From positions 1 to 47,307 of the forward strand of contig DAOVDS010000002.1 in assembly GCA_030669415.1 (NCBI GenBank): 47,307 nt of DNA. The letters run 5' to 3'. This document shows, one piece after another, positions 6,449 to 13,563 of this stretch. Every line of letters starts with the position of its first letter. Positions within the stretch are counted from its first letter, which is position 1. The position numbers and the translations under genes were made by a program. The notes under the pieces were generated by a model, which was given only the letters and a program-made list of their open reading frames with translations, did no database searches and was not told where the DNA came from. This DNA comes from a bacterium (GTDB taxonomy: Bacteria > Planctomycetota > SKW154 > DAOVDS01).

Positions 6449-9400
6449 ATGGAGCCCAAAAAAGGCATAGACATAGCTGACTTCCCTACGATATTTCAGT
6501 CCCTCACCTCGGGCAGGCGTACGGGCAATCTGAAAGTCTCTACAGGCACCGGCTCCTTTTTCTTCTACTTCCAGGATGGTGTTATCAAGCACTTCGCCCA
6601 GCCCGCGCGCGACGACGTGCTCCTTCGCGCCATGCTGCACTGTGCCAAGATTGACCGCACCGGATATGAGAAGCTGCTCTCCCGGCACCGGCGCAGTGGC
6701 CGCTCCTATCTTTCTCTTTTTTCGGCCAAGCGCACCATCACGGACGCCGATATCACCCAGGCCATGCAATTCATGGTGCAGGAAGAAGTCTGCGACCTGT
6801 TTGTACGCTCGCGGCTCAACTGCGAGTTCTTCGAAGGCGAGCCGTTTCCTGAAGTCTTCGGCACCGAGAAAGAGCGGGTAACGCTCTCGGTATTGCCCGA
6901 GCCAGTCGTCATGGAGGCGGCACGCAGGATGGATGAAGTCAGCCTTCTTCGCGAAATTGTGCCATCCACCAGCGACGTGTACACAGTTACCGGCGTCACC
7001 GAGGAGCAGTTGGAGGCGCCTCTGCCGCCCGAAGATGCCGGCCCTCGTGAAGAGGTGCTTGACCTCATCGACGGACACCGGGACATTGAAGACCTCGCGG
7101 CACTTGCGAGAATGTCCAAGTTCGACCTGCTGCGCAGGCTCGCCCAGCTTGCCGGCGCGAGGGTCGTCGAGGCGCTTGGCGCACGCTCCCTCCTGACCCT
7201 TGCGCAGCAGTACGCCATTGAAGGAAACATACGCAAGGCTCTGAGGCTCTACGAGCGCGCGGAAGAGCTCGGCGAGGCCCGCATGGAGACCCGCATGCAT
7301 ATCGCACGCCTCTATGGCGCACTCTGCGACGAGAAGCGTGCCCTCGCCAAGTACATCTCCATATCCGAAGATGCCCTCAAGTCGAACGATACTGACGGCG
7401 CCATTACTGCGATTCGCCAGGCGCTTCACCTCGCCCCGGAGAACACAGAGGTTCGCGAGAGACTGGCCGCCCTTCTTCTGCAGAGCGACCGCTACGATGA
7501 GGCGATTAACGAGTCAATCGAACTGGCGAACCTGCTGGTCAAGGCCAAGAACCTCGACGGCGCCGTGCAGATATGGCTGTCTTTCATGGACAAGTATCCC
7601 ACCTCGACCGAATCGCACCGCCAGCTCGCGGAGCTCTACAAGGAGCGGGAGAACAGGACCGCGGCTATCCAGGTTCTGGAGAGCCTTGCCGAGCTGTATC
7701 TGACCCGCGCCCGGCGCGAGCGGGCGGTGGAAGTCTACCGCGAGGTCCTCAAGCTTGACCCCAAGCATACCGGCGTGAGACTCAAGCTGGCGTCGCTTCT
7801 CAGGCGCATAGGAAACGTGAAGGAAGCAGCCCGGGAGTACGAGAAGTTCCGCTCATCCACGCGGATGCTGCGTTTCTCGAAGCGGCCCCAGACGATTCTC
7901 AGGTCGTGGTTCGGCCTCAGACACCCCACGGTTATCGCGTCCGCACGGCTGGCACTCAGTGGGCCCGCATTGCGCGCGATAGCCATCCTTGCGCTCGGAC
8001 TGGTTCTGGCCGGCGTGCTTACGCTCATCTTCTCTGTAACAGTTGCTTCTCAAGGCAACGAGCTCGGCCCCGGGATAGGCTCTGTACTCTTTGGCGCACT
8101 GGTCATCATGCACATCGTGATGGCCATTGGCGTTCTACCGCTGCTGGCCTCGGCATCAGTGCTTCTGCACCCCCATGAAGATGACGAAAGCGTTGCAGCG
8201 CAGCTTGTAGCGCACCCGCGCGGCGCGGTGGCGGGCAAGTTCGTCGCCACACTCTCGACGTGGCTGATACTGCTGCTTGCCACGCTGCCGCTGGCTGCGA
8301 CAGTGGTGCTGCTGCGGGGCGCAAGCGGGCCGGTCGTTTCGCTCAACTTCTACCTCCAGATTCTCGTGGGCGCAGTTATCGCTGCAGCACTGACCCTGGT
8401 TTGCGCAAATGCGCCGGACAGAAAGAGCGCTATCGTTGATTCCTACCTGGTCTGCGCCGCACTGGCACTGCTGGGAGTGCTGTTCGTCAGCATGCTCTCA
8501 GACGTTGGGGGCACCGGCAGCGGGTCATTGCTGGCGAAGCCTGTCTCAATGACCGACCTGCCCGCGTTCCAGTTGCGCACATCCACGTTTGTCGGAACCG
8601 CGCTTCTGATGCCGATTGCGGCGGTGTTTGTCTGCGGTTTCATACTAATGGCTGCGGTGGCACGTCTGACGCCCGAACGCGGGTACTCCAGCCCCGCCCA
8701 GAAGCTGTTCTGGCTGATTGTCATACTCCTGGGTACGGCAATCGGCCTTGCATGGGCAAGCACGGGCGACCATGCCTCGTCGCTTTCCCAGCCGCCGGTC
8801 GCCCAACTGCTTCTCCTTATGAGCGTATTCCTGGCGCTTTCAATTGGCGCGATCGTTTTTTCCACCGAATCGGCACCCCCTGTAACCGCTGAAAATGAAA
8901 GCGTTAAAAAGCTCCTGTCGAGGTCGCGCCTGAAGCTCATGCTCGGCCCCGGGCCTTTGCGTGGCTCGCTGTTCGCGCTTGCAGGCAGTGCAATTGTGCT
9001 GTTTGTAGTGATGCTGTTCCTGGGCCTGTCGGAGAGCTCGGCAACTCCGACAAAACTGAGTGGAGGCGTGCTCACTGCAGTTTATTTCGCCATACTGGGC
9101 CATGTCACACTTGTTATTTCACTGGGACTGCTTCTCTCAACCACCCAGCTCTCCGGCAGGTGGCGCAGGCTGATTCTTATATCAGTGCTCGGTATTACGC
9201 TTGCCGGGATACCTGCAGCCATGACATACATGCAGTTTCACATACCCCGCCTGGTTGCGGATTTGAGCCCGCTCGTGCTTGCAGCCGCCGCATTCGGCAA
9301 GAGTATTACTACAGAGAAATACATATGGCGCGCTGAGGCGATAAACTGGGGCTGGGTGGTGGCTGTGTACTGGGCAGCGGCTGCAGCCATCGGGACCGCG

Positions 9401-9463
9401 GCGGTGCTGCGTCTGAGGCGAAGTACGAGAGGCTCGACGCAAAAGGGAGGCAAGTCCAAGTGA
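6449..9463 (+). CDS. Fusion protein: DUF4388/PATAN sensor domain, TPR repeats and a polytopic ABC-2-like membrane domain
   Basis: The 1004-residue protein has three parts. Residues ~8-105 look like a DUF4388/PATAN domain (SLTSGRRTGNLKVS, then FYFQDGVIKHF), a module often joined to two-component and gliding proteins. A helical linker leads to tetratricopeptide-like repeats at ~245-470 (for example ALRLYERAEELGEA and AVEVYREVLKLDPKHTGVRL). From ~500 to the end there are about 12-13 hydrophobic segments. The segment with QLVAHPRGAVAGKFVATLST followed by leucine-rich helices resembles ABC-2-type permeases, where 'TPLS...GK' precedes a membrane helix. A cytoplasmic sensing and scaffold part would thus be joined to a permease-like membrane part. 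No ABC ATPase gene is next to it. It ends overlapping the PPC-domain gene by four bases. The permease call is weaker than the first two. Confidence 0.72.
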   Translation: MEPKKGIDIADFPTIFQSLTSGRRTGNLKVSTGTGSFFFYFQDGVIKHFAQPARDDVLLRAMLHCAKIDRTGYEKLLSRHRRSGRSYLSLFSAKRTITDADITQAMQFMVQEEVCDLFVRSRLNCEFFEGEPFPEVFGTEKERVTLSVLPEPVVMEAARRMDEVSLLREIVPSTSDVYTVTGVTEEQLEAPLPPEDAGPREEVLDLIDGHRDIEDLAALARMSKFDLLRRLAQLAGARVVEALGARSLLTLAQQYAIEGNIRKALRLYERAEELGEARMETRMHIARLYGALCDEKRALAKYISISEDALKSNDTDGAITAIRQALHLAPENTEVRERLAALLLQSDRYDEAINESIELANLLVKAKNLDGAVQIWLSFMDKYPTSTESHRQLAELYKERENRTAAIQVLESLAELYLTRARRERAVEVYREVLKLDPKHTGVRLKLASLLRRIGNVKEAAREYEKFRSSTRMLRFSKRPQTILRSWFGLRHPTVIASARLALSGPALRAIAILALGLVLAGVLTLIFSVTVASQGNELGPGIGSVLFGALVIMHIVMAIGVLPLLASASVLLHPHEDDESVAAQLVAHPRGAVAGKFVATLSTWLILLLATLPLAATVVLLRGASGPVVSLNFYLQILVGAVIAAALTLVCANAPDRKSAIVDSYLVCAALALLGVLFVSMLSDVGGTGSGSLLAKPVSMTDLPAFQLRTSTFVGTALLMPIAAVFVCGFILMAAVARLTPERGYSSPAQKLFWLIVILLGTAIGLAWASTGDHASSLSQPPVAQLLLLMSVFLALSIGAIVFSTESAPPVTAENESVKKLLSRSRLKLMLGPGPLRGSLFALAGSAIVLFVVMLFLGLSESSATPTKLSGGVLTAVYFAILGHVTLVISLGLLLSTTQLSGRWRRLILISVLGITLAGIPAAMTYMQFHIPRLVADLSPLVLAAAAFGKSITTEKYIWRAEAINWGWVVAVYWAAAAAIGTAAVLRLRRSTRGSTQKGGKSK

Positions 9464-9876
9464 AATACAGAAAAGAAGGCGACCACTATCTCGTAGTCTT
9501 CGACAAGGGCGATGAGCTGGTGCAATCGCTGACTGAGCTTGTCGCTGCCGAGAGCATCGAGGGTGGAATCGTTCGCGGCCTGGGTGGTGTCACGAACGTC
9601 GTCCTGGGCTTCTTTGACACTGAGAAAAAGGAGTACCTGCGCAAGGAATTCGCCGGTTTCTACGAACTTGCCAACCTGGTTGGTGACATCTCCCTGGTTG
9701 ACGGAAAACCGTTCTGCCACCTGCACGCAGTTATCTCCGACGCCGAGATGCGCGCGTTCGCAGGCCACCTGTTTGCTGCGGAGGTATCAGTGACGGGTGA
9801 GCTGATTCTAACGCCGGGCGAAAAGGCCCCGAGGCAGTTCAACGACGAAATCGGGCTCAACCTGATTGACCTCTGA
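9460..9876 (+). CDS. PPC/DUF296-domain protein
   Basis: 138 residues spanning one PPC (plants and prokaryotes conserved, DUF296) domain. Evidence is the RGLGGVTNVVLGFFD strand-turn region, the central ELANLVGDISLVDGKPFCHLH with its conserved histidine-containing HLH, and the C-terminal AEVSVTGELIL strand. In bacteria such stand-alone domains form trimers; a DNA-binding role is assumed by analogy with plant AHL proteins, and some bind metal through the histidines. It starts with GTG overlapping the upstream TGA (GTGA), behind a GGGAGG site, so its translation is coupled to the large membrane protein. It ends one base before the stop of the convergent radical SAM gene. Confidence 0.85.
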   Translation: MKYRKEGDHYLVVFDKGDELVQSLTELVAAESIEGGIVRGLGGVTNVVLGFFDTEKKEYLRKEFAGFYELANLVGDISLVDGKPFCHLHAVISDAEMRAFAGHLFAAEVSVTGELILTPGEKAPRQFNDEIGLNLIDL

Positions 9877-9877
9877 C

Positions 9878-11383
9878 CTATCTCGCTTTCGACATCAGAA
9901 GCGACAAGCCTGATTTCAGGTAGTAGAGGAACTCACGGATACTCGTAGTGTTTCTGACAGTGCGCAGGACATAGCCGGGCGAGAAGTAGAATTTCTTGAG
10001 CATCTTGTGCTGCTTTCGGCGCAGCTCGTGCACGGCGAAGTGTCTCATGCGCCAGGGCGCGCTCTGGCGGGTGCCGCCGTACATCAGAAACTCTTCCCAG
10101 TCGGGGCGCGGTTCTATCAGCCCGTCATCCTGCATTATCTCCCACAGCGGCGTCCCGGGATAGGGCACCCCGACTGCGACAAACAGCGTCGTCGGCCGAA
10201 TCCAGGCTATCAGTTCCTGTGTAGCCTCAATGTCGTGCTCCCTCTCGGACGGGTGCACCCCGAGTATGAAATCAGCCTCGATGTTGGCTACGCCCGCCCT
10301 GCGCGCGGCGCGGAAGGCCGCCCTCACCTGGTCAAGATTGATGCCCTTGCCGATAAGCTCCAGAATCCGCGGGCTGCCCGATTCCACGCCGAACGCGACG
10401 CCCCTGCAGCCGTGCGCGACCATTGCACGCAGCAGGTCTTCATCGACGGCATCAACACGCGTGGTGCAGTTCCATGTAAGCGACAGTTCCTTGAGCGCTC
10501 TCATTATCTCGCGCAGCCTCGCTGGCTTCAGGGTAAACGTGTCATCGAGAAACACCACATGGTTCGTCCCGTATTCCCGCACCAGGTGATCGAGTTCCGC
10601 AGTCACGTTTTCAGCGCTTCGGAACCTCGCGCCTCTACCGTGCGTGACCCGTATTGCGCAGAAGATGCACGCGTTCGGGCAGCCGCGGCTCGTTGAGACC
10701 TCCGCAATGTTGAGGAAGGCGCGCGAGAACCCGCGGTACGACTGCTTTCTGTAAAGCCTCCGCCTTAGCAGGTCACGAGCCGGAAAGGGGAGCAAGTCCA
10801 GGTTCTCAATTGCCGGCCGCGGCTCGTTGCGCACAACACCGCTTTCGGTCCTGTACGCAATCCCGCGAACGCCTGAGAAATCCCATCCATTTCTACCACA
10901 GAGGCACGGAGGACACGGAGAATTTATTCCTTTTGTTTTTCTGTTTTTGTTTTTCTCTGTGCTCTCTGTGTCTCTGTGGTAAATTTCTACTATTTCTCTG
11001 AAGGTAAGCTCACCCTCGCCGAAGACTGCAATGTCGAAGCCCGGGAACTCTTCAAGTGTCTGCTCCGGAAGGGCCGAAGGGTGCGGCCCGCCAGCCACAG
11101 TCAGCACGTCGGGAAGGGCCTGCTTTGCGACCCGGGCCAGTCTGCCGCCGCGTGGCGCGGTCGGTGTCATCAGAGTTATGCCAACCACGTCAGGACGGAA
11201 CTCGAGCAGGCGCGAGCGCAGCGCCTCCTGCGAGAAGCGCTCGACATCATAGTCCCAGATTTGCACCTGCGCGCCATCCTGCCTTGCGACCGCTGCCAGG
11301 TAGCAGAGGTTGAGCGGTGTCTGGGATGACACGAACTCCACGCCTGTGGTAATCATCCTCGGCCTTATCAGCACGACCCTCAC
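9878..11383 (-). CDS. B12-binding-domain radical SAM protein with a repeat-encoded insert
   Basis: The start is taken at GTG 11383, which follows ACTGGAGGTG by eight bases, giving 501 residues; an ATG-like longer frame to 11473 lacks support. Residues 1-~150 form a cobalamin-binding-like Rossmann domain (TPLNLCYLAAVARQDG, DVVGITLMTPT, TVAGGPHPSALP, FGEGELTFREIVE). A radical SAM core follows, with STSRGCPNACIFCAI carrying the C-x3-C-x2-C cluster motif, then VVFLDDTFTL and GVESGSPRILELIGKGI. Such enzymes act on lipids, cofactors or natural products (methyl transfer, ring changes); the substrate is unknown. Between the two domains about 30 residues (starting YHRDTESTEKNKNR) are encoded by a dispersed palindrome at 10889-10990 that keeps the frame open. 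It lies downstream of the pseudopilin genes on the same strand. Confidence 0.88.
   Translation of the reverse strand: MRVVLIRPRMITTGVEFVSSQTPLNLCYLAAVARQDGAQVQIWDYDVERFSQEALRSRLLEFRPDVVGITLMTPTAPRGGRLARVAKQALPDVLTVAGGPHPSALPEQTLEEFPGFDIAVFGEGELTFREIVEIYHRDTESTEKNKNRKTKGINSPCPPCLCGRNGWDFSGVRGIAYRTESGVVRNEPRPAIENLDLLPFPARDLLRRRLYRKQSYRGFSRAFLNIAEVSTSRGCPNACIFCAIRVTHGRGARFRSAENVTAELDHLVREYGTNHVVFLDDTFTLKPARLREIMRALKELSLTWNCTTRVDAVDEDLLRAMVAHGCRGVAFGVESGSPRILELIGKGINLDQVRAAFRAARRAGVANIEADFILGVHPSEREHDIEATQELIAWIRPTTLFVAVGVPYPGTPLWEIMQDDGLIEPRPDWEEFLMYGGTRQSAPWRMRHFAVHELRRKQHKMLKKFYFSPGYVLRTVRNTTSIREFLYYLKSGLSLLMSKAR
10889..10990. repeat. Dispersed palindromic element inside the radical SAM gene
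   Basis: Arms of 29 bases at 10894-10922 (TACCACAGAGGCACGG...) and 10953-10981 are imperfect inverted repeats, matching at 24 of 29 positions. Four of the five mismatches would be G-U pairs in RNA. The 30-base centre is T-rich. An eight-base direct repeat ATTTCTAC flanks the element at 10889-10896 and 10983-10990. I recall this kind of repeat (CCACAGAG...CACAGAG) as a common dispersed element in planctomycete and other environmental genomes; that is memory, not a search. No transposase is encoded. Confidence 0.75.
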
Positions 11384-11494
11384 GACGCAACACCTCCAGT
11401 GGAAGCCATCTTGCGCCGAGCCGCATGCATGGAGTGCCGGTGAGATGTGGCCTTCACGAACGACAGAAAGCACCGGCTCATCATTGCGTATTTC

Positions 11495-11965
11495 TCATTC
11501 CTCAAAGGAGCTGCGGGGGGCGTAGGGGTCTCGCCCCTTGAAGGGGATGTGACGGTTGAGGATTGTCGAGAACACCTGGCTGCGCGCCCTGCCCTGCTTT
11601 CGCCACAGGATGGTGAGCCTCACGAATATCTCATTTTCATTCTCGTCAACAGGTATGAGCTCGAGGTCGTACTTGTATCCTTCATACCCGGGCAAATCGG
11701 CGTTGGTGCGCGCGATTCGGGTGATTTCGACACCGGCGGTGAGCTTCGATTCCACCTGGGAGAAGATACTGTCAGACATGATAGCCGCGGTGGACTGGTC
11801 TGTGGCGCGCTTGTGCATCGCGGTGGCTGCCGCGAAAAGCGCGAACGCGGACGAAAGCCCGATAAGCAAGACGAAGAGCGCTACGAGTATCTCAATAAGC
11901 GTGAACCCTTTGGGCTGTTTCGGGTTTGCGCACTTCGTTTGCGCGGCGACATTTGTTCTTCGCAC
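11495..11965 (-). CDS. gspI: GspI-like minor pseudopilin
   Basis: The class III signal is KG followed by FTLIEILVALFVLLIGLSSA: cleavage after Gly by the prepilin peptidase, N-methyl-Phe at +1 and Glu at +5. The soluble part is about 110 residues, fitting a GspI-size minor pseudopilin in the tip complex of a type II secretion-like pseudopilus. The start is uncertain. GTG 11965 gives 156 residues with a 20-residue leader but has no clear ribosome binding site. An alternative at 12151 would overlap the preceding gene by over 100 bases and would translate a dispersed repeat. The gene is last of the pseudopilin set, after the GspJ-like gene. The normal start may have been displaced by the repeat at 11979-12029. 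Confidence 0.75.
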   Translation of the reverse strand: MRRTNVAAQTKCANPKQPKGFTLIEILVALFVLLIGLSSAFALFAAATAMHKRATDQSTAAIMSDSIFSQVESKLTAGVEITRIARTNADLPGYEGYKYDLELIPVDENENEIFVRLTILWRKQGRARSQVFSTILNRHIPFKGRDPYAPRSSFEE

Positions 11966-11978
11966 AAATGGTGCGCGA

Positions 11979-12029
11979 GTTTCGAGTTTCGGGTTCCTTT
12001 CGCGCAACCCGGAACCCGGAACTCGTAAC
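11979..12029. repeat. Palindromic repeat just upstream of the GspI-like gene
   Basis: Bases 11979-11997 and 12011-12029 are inverted repeats matching at 17 of 19 positions (core CGAGTTyCGGGTTCC). A small second hairpin (CATTTGT / ACAAATG at 11950-11956 and 11964-11970) lies next to it. The repeat fills the short gap between the GspJ-like stop and the presumed GspI-like start. I recall similar GGTTCCGGGTT palindromes as dispersed repeats in environmental genomes. Confidence 0.6.
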
Positions 12030-12042
12030 TGCTCTTCTATGG

Positions 12043-13164
12043 TTATCTGGAGTTCCAGTCTTCTCTCCCGCCGGGCAGTCTCAAGATGAGGCTGAAAGTC
12101 CTGCCAGCCTGGACCAGTGCGCCACGCCTGTGCGCGGCGGGTATGCTCCACCTCGCACCCCGGCCGTACTCATCTCGAAGGACAAGCGCCCCCCGCTTCG
12201 CCTCGGCGTAGCGAATCCACTCGCCACCTATCTTAACGTACTTGTACTCTGAAGCTGCGAACACCCTGTAGTCTTCGACAGGTATGCGCGTGGATTCTTC
12301 ATCAATGTCGCTCGAGAGTTTGGATATGGCGCCGGTTTCGCCTTCGGCCACGACAAGCACCACCTGAACCGCGCGCGGGAAGATGTCGTCACTCGGGTCC
12401 AGGAGCGAGGAGCCGCTGAGGAATGTTGTGAACTCCCTGTCTTCCGGCTTGAACGGCGGTGTGCGCGAGCGTGTCGAATCCCACCAGAGCGCAGGTCCGC
12501 TCTTCTCGTCGGCAGCCGGCATTATTATCGGCAGGTGGCGCAAGTCCCATGTGTTGGTGTACTGGGTCCGGAAGTGAAATCCCAGGTAGAGCACACCCTC
12601 GGCGAACTCTATGAGACTGGAGCTGGCACCCCCGGGAGTCAGGTTCGAGTCAACGAAGAAAGTCCCCGCTCCTCCAATAGGTGCGCGCAGGCCGCGAAAG
12701 AGCTTTGTGGATGCGGGGTCGGAGTCCATGACGTAGGCGAGTTCGCAGAGGCCGCCTGTCGGGCGCAGGTCGCCCATGCGCGCCTCCGTGTAGTCCTGGT
12801 TGAGGTCGAGGTCTTTCTCCGCACCAAGCAGCGCACCCGCCTCCCTGTGGGTGAAGGAAGAAACCGCCCCCTCGACGGTACGCACAAACCGCATTCTCTG
12901 CCTCCCCTGGGCGTCGCGGTCGCAGACCAGCATGATGTTGGCAGATTGGCCTTCGAGGAATTCGTGGGTGTATATGCTGCGCAGGTCCTGTCCGATTTGT
13001 GCAAGGACAAACTGCGCGGTTTCGAGAGTCTCCCGCCTGCTCTCACCCGTGTGCCAGGTCGAGAGGCCTGTACGCAGTATCCCTATCGCGGCCGCGCCGA
13101 TAAAAACGAATATCGACATAGCCACCATGAGCTCGACCAGGGTAATGCCGCAGTTATGCCTCAG
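12043..13164 (-). CDS. gspJ: GspJ-like minor pseudopilin, probable CTG start
   Basis: From CTG 13164 the product is 373 residues and begins with a six-residue leader ending in Gly, then ITLVELMVAMSIFVFIG, a complete class III signal with Glu at +5. AAAGGAGGG lies six bases before the CTG. An in-frame TAA two codons upstream leaves no ATG, GTG or TTG. The first ordinary start (13128) would begin after the cleavage site and destroy the signal, so CTG is the best reading. GspJ proteins are usually near 200 residues; this one is much longer. Its C-terminus holds a module (GGEWIRYAEAKRG...IPAAHRRGALV) repeated in the GspK-like protein. It starts three bases after the stop of the preceding small gene and should be translationally coupled to it. 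Confidence 0.78.
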   Translation of the reverse strand: MRHNCGITLVELMVAMSIFVFIGAAAIGILRTGLSTWHTGESRRETLETAQFVLAQIGQDLRSIYTHEFLEGQSANIMLVCDRDAQGRQRMRFVRTVEGAVSSFTHREAGALLGAEKDLDLNQDYTEARMGDLRPTGGLCELAYVMDSDPASTKLFRGLRAPIGGAGTFFVDSNLTPGGASSSLIEFAEGVLYLGFHFRTQYTNTWDLRHLPIIMPAADEKSGPALWWDSTRSRTPPFKPEDREFTTFLSGSSLLDPSDDIFPRAVQVVLVVAEGETGAISKLSSDIDEESTRIPVEDYRVFAASEYKYVKIGGEWIRYAEAKRGALVLRDEYGRGARWSIPAAHRRGALVQAGRTFSLILRLPGGREDWNSR

Positions 13165-13179
13165 GAATTACCCTCCTTT
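13165..13179 (-). promoter_or_regulatory. Ribosome binding site that decides the CTG start of the GspJ-like gene
   Basis: On the - strand AAAGGAGGG (13179-13171) forms the last codons of the upstream gene. It is followed by TAATTC, which carries that gene's stop, and then by the CTG at 13164. Spacing is ideal for initiation at CTG and too long for the ATG at 13128. Confidence 0.6.
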
Positions 13180-13539
13180 GCGGGGCGGCTTTTCCTTGCT
13201 CTGCTTGTCTACCTCCCTTTTTACGTCCGTCGGCGTCAGGTGCTTGCCAGGCTGGTGGACATACTCGCCCTTGATTTGCAGGTCGAACATGATGTTCCTT
13301 GCACCGATGAACTCTATCAGGTTGCCCTTGTACTTGTAGCAGGCAAGCCGCTTCGCCCTGGCATCGAAGACATATACTATGTCCTCCTGCTGGTTGTTGA
13401 AGTTGGCAGCAACCGCCATCATTGACCCGCCAGGTGCCGCGCCCTGCGCGAACACGGGCCTGCCTCCCGTCCCCACCGCCAGGGCGATGAGAAGGCCTGC
13501 AATCAGACCGAGTAAACCTATCACAACATTGAGCCTCAT
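13168..13539 (-). CDS. Small exported protein in the pseudopilin cluster, function unknown
   Basis: ATG 13539 is chosen because GGAGGG precedes it at normal spacing; a TTG one codon earlier is less likely. The 123-residue product has an N-terminal hydrophobic segment ending near PVFAQG, so it is exported or anchored. It continues with a short beta-rich region (EDIVYVFDARAKRLACYKYK, then IEFIGARNIMFDLQIKGEY) and a basic, Pro/Lys-rich tail. I do not recognise a family. It lies between the GspK-like and GspJ-like genes, so is probably a periplasmic accessory of the pseudopilus. Its end carries the ribosome binding site of the next gene. Confidence 0.7.
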   Translation of the reverse strand: MRLNVVIGLLGLIAGLLIALAVGTGGRPVFAQGAAPGGSMMAVAANFNNQQEDIVYVFDARAKRLACYKYKGNLIEFIGARNIMFDLQIKGEYVHQPGKHLTPTDVKREVDKQSKEKPPRKGG

Positions 13540-13563
13540 CAAGTCCCTCCTTTCCAGTGCCAG

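Noticed and set aside
6380-7429. 349-codon frame on the - strand, and 24177-25229 on the + strand (350 codons)
   Set aside because: Both are antisense to well-supported genes (DUF4388-TPR protein; GspL-like protein) and show no family features or ribosome binding site.
10889-10990. Insertion sequence or transposon
   Set aside because: Too short, no transposase and no open frame of its own. The direct repeats are suggestive but the spacing is not a multiple of three, so a simple single insertion is not supported.
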